Assembly (NCBI RefSeq): GCF_001983935.1
Contig: NZ_CP017641.1
Span: forward strand, 3,224,001-3,288,000
Direction: 5' to 3'
Origin: Fuerstiella marisgermanici
Lineage (GTDB): Bacteria > Planctomycetota > Planctomycetia > Planctomycetales > Planctomycetaceae
DNA length: 64,000 nucleotides
The position numbers were made by a program, and so were the translations under genes. Below, piece after piece: positions 41,927 to 51,403 of this stretch. A model generated the notes under the pieces. That model did no database searches. It saw only the letters and a program-made list of their open reading frames with translations, and had not been told where the DNA came from. The first letter of the stretch is position 1, and each line of letters opens with the position of its first letter.

Positions 41927-44900
41927 ATGCCACGCATACTCCCTGTTCTACTAGTCGCACTGGCAGGAATTGCGGCCGCCGATGAATTCCCGGCTCCGGT
42001 GAATACTCAGGCCGCTGGCGAACACCCGCCGTCGCCGCGCGAGATGCTGGACCTGTTCGAATTGCCGGAAGGCTTTCAAGTGAAGCTGTTCGCCGGTGAG
42101 CCCGATGTACAGCAGCCAATTGCCTTCGACTTCGACGACAAGGGGCGCATCTGGGTCGCGGAAAACTACACGTACAGCTCGCATGGCAAAATCGATCCCA
42201 ACCTGCGAGACCGCGTCATTATTCTGCACGACAAAGACGGCGACGGCGAACACGACGAACGCAAAGTGTTCTGGGACAAAGGCAGCATGCTGACGGGGCT
42301 CACGTGGGGCTACGGAGGTCTCTGGATTCTGAACGACGGCACTCTGTCATTCATCCCCGACAAAGACGGCGACGACGTTCCTGATGACGAACCGGTCGTA
42401 ATGCTAAACGGCTGGACAAAGAACGCCGGGCACAACTTTGTTAGCGGCCTGCTGTGGGGCCCGAATGGCTGGCTGTACGGTCGACATGGCATCACCGACA
42501 CATCGTACCCCGGCACGCCGGATACTCCGAAGGAAGAACGACAGCCAATCAACTGCGGCATCTGGCGGTTTCATCCAACGAAGCACACGTTTGAAGTCGT
42601 CTGTCACGGCACGACCAACCCGTGGGGGCTCGATTACAACGAAGTCGGCGACATGTTCATGACCAACAACGTGATCGGTCATCTATGGCACGTGATTCCG
42701 GGAGCTCACTACGAACGCATGTTCGGCCAGGACTTTAATCCTCATCTGTACGAACTGATGCCTCAAATTGCCGACCACTATCACTGGGACACGACCGGCA
42801 AGTGGTCCGAAAGCCGCGACGGAGTGGCCGATGACCTCGGCGGCGGCCACAGCCACTGCGGCGGCATGATCTACTACGGCCAGAATTTCCCAAAGGAATA
42901 TCATGGCAAAATCTTTATGTGCAACACTCACGGCCGCTGCGTCAACGTGAACCGTCTGGAACGCAAAGGCAGCACGTATGTCGGCAAGCGAGAACCCAAT
43001 TTTCTGAAGGTCAACACGCCCTGGTTTCGCGGCGTGGAATTAAAATACGGCCCCCGTGGCTGCGTGTATCTGACCGACTGGTCCGACAACGGCGAGTGCC
43101 ATGACCACGATGGAGTGCATCGCACGAGTGGACGGATTTATCGGATTTCGTATGGCGAGGTCGAAAATCGAGCGTTCGACCTGCAAGCTCAATCGATTCA
43201 TGAACTCCTTCAAATTGCGACGTCCAACAGTTCTAAACAAGAATGGCACCGCCGCCGTGCGTCGCGGCTTTTCACCGAAAAGTATGCGGAGTCAACGGAG
43301 GCAGCAAAATCCAACATCCGCCTGACCAACACAGGTTATTGGTCCCATGAGTCCTCTGCTTATAAAGTTCAACGCCATATGATTCAAAAGTTTCAGAATT
43401 TGGCTGCTGTGGATGCGTTGAGTGATGAACAGATTTCCCGAGCGCTGATTTGTAAGGACGAATTGCTGCGTAGTCTTGCAGTGGAACAAATCACCAGCAA
43501 ACCGGAGATGCTCAACCGGCTGCACGGGCTCATGGACGCGTGGATCCATCACAACGAAGAGTCTCCTGTCGTCTTGATGACGTATGCGTCAGCAATTCAG
43601 AGGTATGCGGGGGAAATTCACCGTAACGGAACATTGGTCGGAAGATTCCCTGGTCAGTCGGCACTGCTCAAGCTGGCACGATCTTGCAAAGCTGATCACG
43701 CACTGCAGTTGATGACGTGGTACGCTTTCGAAAAGGCGGAAAGCCAGTCGCACATTCACTTTCAGGCGGTGTGGATTGAAGATCCCAAAATCCGTTCTTT
43801 CATGATGAGACGCCTTGCATCCGATTGGCAACGCAATGGGCACTTTGTAGTCGATCAACTGAAGATTTTGGGACATGCGATCTACGGCGCACCAAGCGAC
43901 GCCGTACGCACGGAAGACCCGAAGCATGCAGCGCTCACTCTTCTTCAGGGGATATCCGAGGGTATGAAGGGGCAGGTCGGTCTCAAGAAACCTCGCCACT
44001 GGAAGGCAGTCCGAGAAATGCTCACGAAAATTGACGACCCCAAAATCGACCGATTCGTCGCTGAAATGTCTGCTGCATTCGGCGATCTCGACGCGACCGG
44101 GGATCTCTTAGACCTGATTGACGACCGTGATGGCGACCACTTGGTTCGTTCGCGAGCAATCGAAAATGTGGCGAGGCTGAAAGTGCCGAATGCCGTGTCG
44201 ATTCTCCTCCCGCACCTCACCGACCGAGCTGTCTACGTCGACGTAGCCCGCGCATTGGCCTCCTTCGACGATCCTCGCATCCCCGCAGAACTGCTGAAAC
44301 GCTGGGACGGGTTGCGGCACGGCAGTCAGGAAGCGGCGATGGATACTCTGGTGAGTCGCAAGTCGTACGCGGTGGAACTCGTCAAGGCGATTGATGATGG
44401 GCGAGTGGACAGCGGTGCTCTGACGGCGGCTCATGTGAGGCAGTTGGTTTCCTTTAACGATCCGAACATCACCAAAATCATCGAAGCAAAATGGGGCGTC
44501 GTTAATCAGTCGTCCGAAGCGAAGCAGACAATGATCGGAGACCTGAAGCAACGGCTCACCCCGGACGTGCTGGCTGCGGCCGATCTGGAAAACGGTGCTG
44601 CGTTGTTCAAGAAGTCGTGTGCCAACTGCCACAAGCTGTACGGCGAAGGCGGAAAGATCGGTCCGGACCTGACCGGGGCTAACCGAGGCAACATGGACTA
44701 CCTTCTGGGAAATATCGTCGATCCCAGCGGCGAAGTCCCGAAGCAGTTCACCGTGTCCGTGATCGCTTTAACTTCCGGCCGAGTCATCACGGGCGTTGTG
44801 ATCGGCGAAACAGAACAGGTCATAACCGTCCAAACCGACAAAGAACAAATGACGATCGCCGTCGCCGATATCGAAGAACGCACGCGCACCACCAAATCCC

Positions 44901-45016
44901 TCATGCCCGACGGCCTGCTGGACGCCCTCACCGAAGACCAGCGCCGAGACCTCATCGCCTTCATCCAACATCGGGCCGGTACGCACCGGCAGGCGGTTGG
45001 CGTGGCGGGCGAGTGA
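41927..45016 (+). CDS. Secreted PVC-type c-heme dehydrogenase protein
   Basis: 1029 residues. Signal peptide (MPRILPVLLVALAGIAAA); N-terminal propeller of the planctomycete 'membrane-bound dehydrogenase' type (FQVKLFAGEPDVQQP, RIWVAENYTY, calcium-like DKDGDGEHDE and DKDGDDVPDDE, TNPWGLDYNEVGDMF, about 40-440); HEAT-like helical middle (about 450-860); and a C-terminal PVC heme domain with CANCHKLYGEGGKIGPDLTG near 903, ending in the MPDGLLDALTEDQRRDLIAF motif. Its architecture matches the larger fusion at 28894 without the SGNH and cupredoxin parts. It would oxidise an unknown substrate, probably a sugar or alcohol, in the periplasm. GAGA precedes the ATG. Confidence 0.92.
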   Translation: MPRILPVLLVALAGIAAADEFPAPVNTQAAGEHPPSPREMLDLFELPEGFQVKLFAGEPDVQQPIAFDFDDKGRIWVAENYTYSSHGKIDPNLRDRVIILHDKDGDGEHDERKVFWDKGSMLTGLTWGYGGLWILNDGTLSFIPDKDGDDVPDDEPVVMLNGWTKNAGHNFVSGLLWGPNGWLYGRHGITDTSYPGTPDTPKEERQPINCGIWRFHPTKHTFEVVCHGTTNPWGLDYNEVGDMFMTNNVIGHLWHVIPGAHYERMFGQDFNPHLYELMPQIADHYHWDTTGKWSESRDGVADDLGGGHSHCGGMIYYGQNFPKEYHGKIFMCNTHGRCVNVNRLERKGSTYVGKREPNFLKVNTPWFRGVELKYGPRGCVYLTDWSDNGECHDHDGVHRTSGRIYRISYGEVENRAFDLQAQSIHELLQIATSNSSKQEWHRRRASRLFTEKYAESTEAAKSNIRLTNTGYWSHESSAYKVQRHMIQKFQNLAAVDALSDEQISRALICKDELLRSLAVEQITSKPEMLNRLHGLMDAWIHHNEESPVVLMTYASAIQRYAGEIHRNGTLVGRFPGQSALLKLARSCKADHALQLMTWYAFEKAESQSHIHFQAVWIEDPKIRSFMMRRLASDWQRNGHFVVDQLKILGHAIYGAPSDAVRTEDPKHAALTLLQGISEGMKGQVGLKKPRHWKAVREMLTKIDDPKIDRFVAEMSAAFGDLDATGDLLDLIDDRDGDHLVRSRAIENVARLKVPNAVSILLPHLTDRAVYVDVARALASFDDPRIPAELLKRWDGLRHGSQEAAMDTLVSRKSYAVELVKAIDDGRVDSGALTAAHVRQLVSFNDPNITKIIEAKWGVVNQSSEAKQTMIGDLKQRLTPDVLAAADLENGAALFKKSCANCHKLYGEGGKIGPDLTGANRGNMDYLLGNIVDPSGEVPKQFTVSVIALTSGRVITGVVIGETEQVITVQTDKEQMTIAVADIEERTRTTKSLMPDGLLDALTEDQRRDLIAFIQHRAGTHRQAVGVAGE

Positions 45017-45093
45017 CGGGGCAGAGGCTGAAGCGCCGGCGGTGCTTCTGTTAGTCGCGGGAGGTGGCTCGGTGTTTCGCATCGGCCAAGACA

Positions 45094-45150
45094 ATTGTCG
45101 TGGATCGCTCCGCGATCCAACGCTCTGATCGCGGAGCGATCAGCGACAAT
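45094..45150. repeat. Palindromic element with 24-nt arms
   Basis: Arms 45094-45117 and 45127-45150 pair at 22 of 24 positions around a 9-base loop (core GATCGCTCCGCGATC). The gap 45017-45232 also has GAAGC-type hairpin bases just after the c-heme gene stop. It may act as a transcriptional terminator without a T-tract or be a REP-like element. Confidence 0.75.
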
Positions 45151-45232
45151 GCATCACCCCGGCGCATGAGCCAGGCGGTCGCCTTTCAACAGAAATCATC
45201 TTGTAAATTCTCCTATACAAAAATGCGTCTGA

Positions 45233-46339
45233 ATGACAAATCCCGAATCTCGAATCGACGTCCTGACCGGGCGACAGGTCATTGTTGCGGCGGCACGAGC
45301 GGTTCGGCCGGTCCATGTTTCCGAATCCGCGTTCAACGAATCGCCCGAAGACGATCCATTTCTGGAAGGTCACGAACACACGACGCCTCAGGAACGAGTC
45401 GCTCTGCGGACCACGAATTCAGCGGCAGACAAGCCTGGCTGGCTGCTGCGAATCGTTCCCAACCTCTACCCCGCCGTCGTACCGCAGAGTGACTTCGACG
45501 ACAGCACACCCGTCGGCGGTGCCTCGCCACAAGCTGATTGCCACTCCGCTTTCGCGCCGCCCACGACGGCTCGAGGCATTCACGACGTGGTGATTGAATG
45601 CCCCGACCACCGTAGTCGGCTTGCGCAACTTTCTGTTGTTGAGATCGCGCGCACCTTCAAAGCGTGGCAAATGCGATTGAAGCAGATCCGAGCCACCGCC
45701 GCTGACACGGGCATTCAGGCCGTCAGCATTTTTCGGAACGAAGGAAGTCAGGCTGGCGCATCGTTGCCGCATTGTCATTCCCAGATCCTCGCGACAGACT
45801 TCGTTGGCCCACAATTGACAGAACGACTCCACCGGGTTCGACAGTTCAAGGCAGAAGGCGGTGAATGTCTGTTTCAACACTGGTTGCAGTCGGAAGTGGC
45901 CGCGAAAGAACGAATGATCCGGCGCGACGATCGGATTGCGATTGTCTGTCCGTTTGCCAGTCGAGTCCCCTGGCACACTCGGTTTTGCCCCACGCCGTTA
46001 CAGCCGGCCCACTTCGAAGACATTGACGAACGTGAATTGCTGGCACTGGCCTCCGCCGTGCGTGACGTGGTCCAGTCGCTGGATCAGTGTGCCGGCTTTC
46101 TGCCGCACAACCTCACGCTAAGCCTTCCGCCGCTTAATGCCTCGGACGAATTTCCGTGGTCACTAGATTTACTGCCACGTTCCAGCCGCATTGCCGGGTT
46201 CGAACTTCTGACAGACGTCGACATCAACACCGTCGCTCCGGAAGCCGCTGCCGCCGCAATCCGGCAACACGCGGACTGGCAAAACGATGCTCAGTGGCAC
46301 CCGAGCGATCTGTGTCCACCGGGCTACGAATGGCGTTGA
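45233..46339 (+). CDS. GalT-like nucleotidyltransferase (HIT fold)
   Basis: 368 residues. It follows galactose-1-phosphate uridylyltransferase: an N-terminal half with RIVPNLYPAV and HDVVIECPDH, then FRNEGSQAGASLPHCHSQIL carrying the HxHxQ active site (near residue 183), and a C-terminal HIT-like half with VPWHTRFCP. The first His of HxHxQ is the expected uridylyl-accepting nucleophile. It would transfer a nucleotidyl group between sugar phosphates. It could be GalT or a related UDP/ADP-sugar phosphorylase-type enzyme; the substrate cannot be fixed. Start: ATG at 45233 without a strong ribosome-binding site. No other Leloir gene is adjacent. Confidence 0.87.
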   Translation: MTNPESRIDVLTGRQVIVAAARAVRPVHVSESAFNESPEDDPFLEGHEHTTPQERVALRTTNSAADKPGWLLRIVPNLYPAVVPQSDFDDSTPVGGASPQADCHSAFAPPTTARGIHDVVIECPDHRSRLAQLSVVEIARTFKAWQMRLKQIRATAADTGIQAVSIFRNEGSQAGASLPHCHSQILATDFVGPQLTERLHRVRQFKAEGGECLFQHWLQSEVAAKERMIRRDDRIAIVCPFASRVPWHTRFCPTPLQPAHFEDIDERELLALASAVRDVVQSLDQCAGFLPHNLTLSLPPLNASDEFPWSLDLLPRSSRIAGFELLTDVDINTVAPEAAAAAIRQHADWQNDAQWHPSDLCPPGYEWR

Positions 46340-46410
46340 TGAAGTCAAGAGCCTTCGTGGACCAGATACGAAGATAAAAGATTGCAGATTGAGTTGGCAA
46401 ATCGCGTCTA

Positions 46411-46510
46411 AAATCCGTGTTCATCTGCGTCCGTCCGTGGTTCCAACAAGCGTTCAAGCGTATTGTGTCTTGAAGCAGAACAACCACGGATGGACACGGA
46501 TAATCGCAGA
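46411..46510. repeat. Inverted CCACGGA/ATCCGTG-type repeat
   Basis: The left part holds AATCCGTGTTCATCTGCGTC followed by CGTCCGTGGTT. The right part holds AACCACGGATGGACACGGA followed by TAATCGCAG. The two form an inverted pair with partial internal repetition. It is a common dispersed intergenic repeat type of PVC-like bacteria, here between the GalT-like and phosphatase genes. Confidence 0.65.
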
Positions 46511-46554
46511 AGATTGTCTCACTTCACATTCCCTTCCCAACTTTAACATCCTTC

Positions 46555-47493
46555 ATGTACGACATCATTGGCGATATTCACGGACACGCGGACGAACTGG
46601 TTTCGCTACTGGAAAAAATGGATTACCGCGAAACGAACGGCTGCTTTCGCCACGAGAATCGCACGGCCGTGTTCTGTGGTGACTTTGTTGATCGAGGCCC
46701 GCAGATTCCTGATGTAGTCCGCATCGTGAAAGCGATGGTGGAAAACGAAGCGGCGCAAGCTGTGATGGGAAACCATGAATTTAACGCCCTCGCCTATCAC
46801 ACAGAAGACCCGACAACTCCCGGTGTGTTCCTTCGCCCGCATCATGAAAAGAACAAGATCCAGCATGCGAAGACCGTGGAGCAGTTTTCCGAAGCTGATC
46901 TGCAGGAAGCGCTGGAATGGTTCGCCACCCTTCCGCCGGCGCTGGATATGGGCGTGATTCGAGCGGTCCACGCGTGCTGGGATTCCGCTGGCATTGCCAC
47001 GATCAACGACGCCATTGCTCGGTACGGTGCGTACACTCCGGAATTTCTGGTTCACGCGACGGACAGGCTCGATCCGTTGTTCGCCGCTGTGGAACGAGTG
47101 ATGAAGGGGCCCGAACTGGCCCTTGCGGAAGGAGTGACCGTCACGGACAAGGAAGGTAACGCTCGCCGCCGAGTACGCATTCGCTGGTTCGATGCACCGG
47201 ACAACTACACGCTCAATACATATGCACTGCCGGCCGAACTCAGTCTCACCGCAGACCGCATTCCCGCCACCGCGCCTGCTGTTCCGTACCCGGACGACGC
47301 GCCGCCTGTGTTCGTTGGGCATTACTGGCTGCCAGAAGCGGTGCCGCAACCGCTGAAGCACAACGTCGCGTGCCTGGACTACAGCGTCGCCAAACACGGC
47401 TTGCTGTGTGCGTACCGGTTCGACGGCAAAGCAAAGCTGTCTGCCGATCGGTTTGTGACGGTGCCCAGCCGCGATCGGAAAGATGTGCCATGA
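46555..47493 (+). CDS. Calcineurin-like metallophosphatase (PrpE/ApaH-like)
   Basis: 312 residues. The five metallophosphatase motifs are visible: GDIHG near residues 6-10, GDFVDRGP near 42-49, GNHE near 72-75, an AVHACWD segment, and PVFVGHYWLP near 255. They bind two metal ions for phosphoester hydrolysis. The pattern resembles PrpE / diadenosine-tetraphosphatase and PP1-like bacterial phosphatases. ATGA overlap with the following UvrA-like gene suggests translational coupling, an unusual pairing that might hint at nucleotide or polynucleotide-5'-phosphate processing (inference). Confidence 0.9.
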   Translation: MYDIIGDIHGHADELVSLLEKMDYRETNGCFRHENRTAVFCGDFVDRGPQIPDVVRIVKAMVENEAAQAVMGNHEFNALAYHTEDPTTPGVFLRPHHEKNKIQHAKTVEQFSEADLQEALEWFATLPPALDMGVIRAVHACWDSAGIATINDAIARYGAYTPEFLVHATDRLDPLFAAVERVMKGPELALAEGVTVTDKEGNARRRVRIRWFDAPDNYTLNTYALPAELSLTADRIPATAPAVPYPDDAPPVFVGHYWLPEAVPQPLKHNVACLDYSVAKHGLLCAYRFDGKAKLSADRFVTVPSRDRKDVP

Positions 47494-50186
47494 CGGCAAC
47501 CACGGCTAGCCAAATCGACGCCGCCAGCATCGTGAATAACGCAATCCGCATTCGTGGCGCACGGACTCATAACCTGCAGAACATCGACGTCGACGTGCCG
47601 CTGGGAAAGCTGGTCGTCGTCACGGGCGTCAGCGGCAGTGGTAAGAGCTCACTGGCGTTTGACACGTTGTTCGCCGAAGGCCAGCGGCGTTATCTGGAAA
47701 GCGTGTCGGTTCATACGCGAAGTCTTCTGAAACAGTTCCCTCGCCCGGACGTGGACGAAGTCAGTGGATTGCCGCCGACTGTCAGCGTTGATCAGCGAGT
47801 CACCGCTGCGCCAGCTCGCAGTACACTGGCGGTCACCACGGAGATCTACGACTTCCTCCGACTTTTGTACGCAAAGGCAGGAGTTGCTCACTGTACGAAT
47901 TGCGGTAAACCGGTTCACAGCCAGACCGTGGCAGAAGTCGTGCGACAGGTTCTGCAACGCCCGGAACGCACAAAGCTGATGGTGCTTTCGCCGATGGTGC
48001 GCGGACGTCGGGGAGCTCACAAAGAAGTCCTCGAACGGATCGGCCGCAACGGATTCGTGCGTGTGCGAGTCGACGGTGAACTGTTGGATATTTCCGAAGT
48101 GCCGGAACTGTCGGCACGAAAGCAGCACGACGTCGACGCCGTCATCGACCGCATTATTCTGAAAGATGGCATCGAACAACGGTTGCGAGAATCCATCGAC
48201 CTGGCCGTCCGCGAAAGTGATGGCACGTGCATCGTCTGCGCACAGGTCGACGGTGCCTGGGAAGATCAGTTGTTCAGCACAAAGTTCAGTTGCGCAGACT
48301 GTAATCTTAGCTTTCCCACGCCGGAACCTCGCACATTTAGCTTCAACAGTGCCTGGGGGGCGTGTGAAAAATGCGAAGGCTTTGGCGTTCAGGGAATCGT
48401 CGAAGAAACTCAGGACGTCGCTGTGTTTCGCAAAGTGCCATGCGACGCGTGTGGCGGTTCGCGGCTGCAACCTTTCGCGCGGAGCGTCACCTTTCGAGAC
48501 CACAGCATCGCCGACTTCACTTCGCTAAGTGTGAACGATGCTCTGGAGCTGGTACGCGACTGGGAACAAAACACAGAGCAGTCAACCGGCGAATCGCAAT
48601 ACGGAACTCTTGTCGCAGCACGAACGTTGCCGGATATTCGGCAGCGGTTGGAATGCCTACAAAGAGTGGGCGTGGGGTACCTCACGCTCAACCGAGCAAC
48701 TCGTACGCTGTCCGGCGGAGAATTCCAAAGAGCTCGCCTCGGCGCTTGTCTGGGCACGGGGCTGCACGGAGCCTGCTTTGTGCTGGACGAACCCACGTCC
48801 GGCCTGCATCCCCGAGACACTCAGCGATTGCTGGCCACGCTATGCGAAATTCGTGATGCCGGTGCGACCGTCGTGGTTGTCGAACATGATGGCGAAGTCA
48901 TGCGAGCCGCCGACCATCTGATCGATTTAGGCCCCGGTGCGGGTATCGAAGGTGGGCGACTGGTCGCTGCGGCTGCCCCAGGTAACGTGGCGACCGCCAG
49001 CGATAGCCCCACCGCAAAGTACCTGCGCGGTGAGGGCGTGGGTGATGAGGACAGCAGCGGATCAGTAAAGGAGCCGCAACAGTTGCCAGCGACGAACTCG
49101 AAGGACGCCCGACAAAGTACGCAGCAACAACTTTTTCCGGACGACGCTCCGGCAGGTGACGAAGCGAAGTCGGGATCGCAACCGCAGCTGACCATCCGCA
49201 ATGCACGCCGCAATAATTTGCAGAACGTCACGGTCGACATTCCGGTGCAGAAACTTGTCTGCGTAACGGGGGTGAGCGGTTCCGGGAAGAGTTCGCTAAT
49301 CATGGAAACGCTGTTGCCAGTCGCCACGGCTTTTGTCCGCAGGGACGTCGACAGTGCGTTCGCTCTGGCCGATGCCGACTGCGATGCCATCGATGGGCTG
49401 GATGCCTTTGGCCGAGTCGTCGCTGTGGATAGCAGTCCGCTAAGTCGCAATCGACGTTCGTGCATCGCAACCTACAGCAAGCTGTGGCACGACGTTCGCA
49501 AGATCTTCGCCCGGACGAAAACAGCTCGCGCCAAAGGTTACGATGCTCGCCGATTCAGCTTCAACAGTGGTGACGGGCGTTGCAGCGAATGCAAAGGTAC
49601 AGGGCTTAAAGACGTGCGGATGGCTTTCCTTCCCGACGCGACCGTCCCGTGCCCCGAATGCCTCGGCAAACGCTTTAACGCGGCAACTCTTGCTGTGCGG
49701 TTCGCCGACAGAGACGTGGCCGACGTGCTGGACATGCGAGTTGACGAAGCCGTTGATTTCTTCGGCGAACTACAATCGCTAAGAAGCATGCTGGAAACAT
49801 TTCGCAGCGTCGGACTCGGCTATTTGGCACTGGGGCAACCCGCGTCGACGTTTTCCGGCGGCGAAGCTCAACGAGTCAAACTGGCAACGGAACTCGCGGG
49901 CGGGCGTTCTGAGCCGACCCTGTTTATTCTGGACGAACCGACCGTGGGACTGCACCCGGCCGACGTTGAACATCTCACCCGGTTGCTGCGAAGTCTGATC
50001 ACAGCCGGGCACAGTGTGATTGTCGTGGAACACAACACAGACATCATGAACGCCAGCGACTGGATCATCGACATCGGCCCGGAGAGTGCGATGGACGGAG
50101 GCCAGGTCGTTGCGTCAGGAACGCCGGCTGACGTGGCTGAAGCGGCCCTCGGCCTGACAGCCAGCTTTCTTTCTGCTGCGACATGA
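47490..50186 (+). CDS. uvrA: UvrA-like ABC ATPase lacking the insertion domain
   Basis: 898 residues. Two ABC halves: Walker A TGVSGSGKSS near 45 and again near 590; signatures LSGGEFQ near 415 and FSGGEAQR near 790; Walker B with VLDEPTSGLHPRD and ILDEPTVGLHPAD. Zinc cysteines occur at 247/250/268/271 and in the second half (CSEC…CPEC). The UvrB-binding region (about 130-245) is present. The roughly 110-residue insertion domain that follows ACPTCDGLGVQ in standard UvrA is missing: here GACEKCEGFGV (290) is joined within about 18 residues to CDACGG (318). A Gln/Ser-rich linker (about 520-570) joins the halves. It is likely a divergent paralogue of the nucleotide excision damage sensor. It overlaps the phosphatase gene by four bases. 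Confidence 0.92.
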   Translation: MTATTASQIDAASIVNNAIRIRGARTHNLQNIDVDVPLGKLVVVTGVSGSGKSSLAFDTLFAEGQRRYLESVSVHTRSLLKQFPRPDVDEVSGLPPTVSVDQRVTAAPARSTLAVTTEIYDFLRLLYAKAGVAHCTNCGKPVHSQTVAEVVRQVLQRPERTKLMVLSPMVRGRRGAHKEVLERIGRNGFVRVRVDGELLDISEVPELSARKQHDVDAVIDRIILKDGIEQRLRESIDLAVRESDGTCIVCAQVDGAWEDQLFSTKFSCADCNLSFPTPEPRTFSFNSAWGACEKCEGFGVQGIVEETQDVAVFRKVPCDACGGSRLQPFARSVTFRDHSIADFTSLSVNDALELVRDWEQNTEQSTGESQYGTLVAARTLPDIRQRLECLQRVGVGYLTLNRATRTLSGGEFQRARLGACLGTGLHGACFVLDEPTSGLHPRDTQRLLATLCEIRDAGATVVVVEHDGEVMRAADHLIDLGPGAGIEGGRLVAAAAPGNVATASDSPTAKYLRGEGVGDEDSSGSVKEPQQLPATNSKDARQSTQQQLFPDDAPAGDEAKSGSQPQLTIRNARRNNLQNVTVDIPVQKLVCVTGVSGSGKSSLIMETLLPVATAFVRRDVDSAFALADADCDAIDGLDAFGRVVAVDSSPLSRNRRSCIATYSKLWHDVRKIFARTKTARAKGYDARRFSFNSGDGRCSECKGTGLKDVRMAFLPDATVPCPECLGKRFNAATLAVRFADRDVADVLDMRVDEAVDFFGELQSLRSMLETFRSVGLGYLALGQPASTFSGGEAQRVKLATELAGGRSEPTLFILDEPTVGLHPADVEHLTRLLRSLITAGHSVIVVEHNTDIMNASDWIIDIGPESAMDGGQVVASGTPADVAEAALGLTASFLSAAT

Positions 50187-50468
50187 ACTCGGTGAGTGTG
50201 GCCGGGGTGTGATTGAGGTTCGAGCGAAACCCCGGTGGTTCCTTCATTTCGCTCAGTTCAAACTCGGCCACCCCAAAACGAAAACAGAAATCCATGAGCA
50301 CACCCGCCACGATTGTCGGCGTGCGCTTGCCATTCTGCAGTGAACAATTCACTCTACACTTGTGAAACTGTCGTTTGTTTTCGTGCAGGGCAAAACGCTC
50401 ACAATGACAAGTCCCGCACGAAGCGTATTCATCACACGTCGCGGATTGAACCGCTTCTGGAGTATGGC

Positions 50469-50939
50469 ATGATTGATAACGTTGACCCGGTTCCGAAAGA
50501 CTGTCTGGGCGTAACGGCTTACCTTGTCATTAACGGTGCGGCGGCCGCCATTGAATTCTATAAACGAGTTTTCGGGGCCGAAGAAACACTACGGCTGGCC
50601 GCGCCGGACGGTTCGATCGGTCATGCCGAACTTCGAATTGCCGATGGCGTGGTCATGCTGGCGGACGAAGTGCCCGACATGGACATCAAGGCACCACCAA
50701 CAATTGGCGGCAGTTCCGTTGGCTTGATGTTGTATGTCGCCGATCCAGATGCTGTTTTTGATGCCGCGATCGAAGCCGGAGCGACTCAGTTTAAGCCGAT
50801 GTGCGATCAGTTTTATGGCGATCGCTCGGGCACTTTCGACGATCCGTTCGGCCACCGATGGACGGTTGCCTGCCGACGTGAAGAAATCGATCACGCTGAG
50901 ATCCTGAAACGCTTTGAAGATCTGTACGGCGACGATTAG
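50469..50939 (+). CDS. VOC-superfamily protein (PhnB/glyoxalase-like)
   Basis: 156 residues from ATG at 50469 with GGAG upstream; the frame is open to 50313, but the extra part is not family-like. The fold is vicinal-oxygen-chelate: LGVTAYLVINGAAAAIEFYK near 13-32, then GAEETLRLAAPDGSIGHAEL, VMLADE, and the C-terminal DPFGHRWTVACRREE. This matches the PhnB/YaeR-like 'glyoxalase family' that often lacks a known substrate. Metal-ligand identity is not certain. It is probably monocistronic. Confidence 0.88.
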   Translation: MIDNVDPVPKDCLGVTAYLVINGAAAAIEFYKRVFGAEETLRLAAPDGSIGHAELRIADGVVMLADEVPDMDIKAPPTIGGSSVGLMLYVADPDAVFDAAIEAGATQFKPMCDQFYGDRSGTFDDPFGHRWTVACRREEIDHAEILKRFEDLYGDD

Positions 50940-51208
50940 AGCAATTTACGCCTTGGCGTCGACGGCTGTGTCCCGTGGAAACCGGCCCACGTCGGACAAA
51001 ACCGATTTCCGCGGCCACAGGTCAGCACGAAGCGCTGTAGCAGATGTTCCGGATACCGTTGCCGTTGCCAGTGCCATTGCGCCGCGCGGGACGCCTCAAC
51101 CCCGCGGCCACCTCTTTACGCGTGCTCAACTGCGAGCGATCATCGTGCGCGAATCGCTAAAAGCAGCATCTGAGGTACGCTGCGCGGTCGTTCGATGACC
51201 AGCGTGAA
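50940..51208. other. Non-coding stretch upstream of the sigma-54 region
   Basis: About 270 bases after the VOC gene with no credible coding frame and no further structure recognised. The regulatory elements of the sigma-54 operon follow from 51209. Confidence 0.35.
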
Positions 51209-51227
51209 CGTTCGGCTTCCCCGAACG
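51209..51227 (+). promoter_or_regulatory. Candidate enhancer (UAS) of the sigma-54 promoter
   Basis: CGTTCGG (51209-51215) and CCGAACG (51221-51227) form a perfect 7-bp dyad around five bases. It is centred about 80 bases upstream of the -24 element, the usual distance for binding a sigma-54 activator dimer. It is read as regulatory DNA rather than a terminator because no T-run follows. Confidence 0.5.
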
Positions 51228-51295
51228 ATGGTGTCAGCACTCCTTGCGCGAATGAATCAGCCAATTCTGCTGCTTAGACATCGCGAACTTAGCTT

Positions 51296-51311
51296 TGGCA
51301 CGCCCCTTGCA
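51296..51311 (+). promoter_or_regulatory. Sigma-54 (-24/-12) promoter
   Basis: TGGCACGCCCCTTGCA is a complete match to the sigma-54 consensus TGGCAC-N5-TTGCA. GG at 51297-51298 and GC at 51309-51310 are exactly 12 apart. The start should lie near 51322, giving a leader of about 80 bases before the DUF1328 gene. The leader contains the hairpin CGCCGAA (51342-51348) / TTCGGCG (51363-51369). Confidence 0.85.
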
Positions 51312-51403
51312 TTGGCATGTTTGTGGCAAGAAACAAAAAACCGCCGAAGGCCATTGTTAGCTTTCGGCGCAACTTCAAAACCTCAGCTACAAGGAATGCC
51401 ACC

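Noticed and set aside
46606-47499. 297-codon minus-strand frame opposite the metallophosphatase
   Set aside because: The plus strand holds all metallophosphatase motifs; the reverse frame shows no family resemblance.
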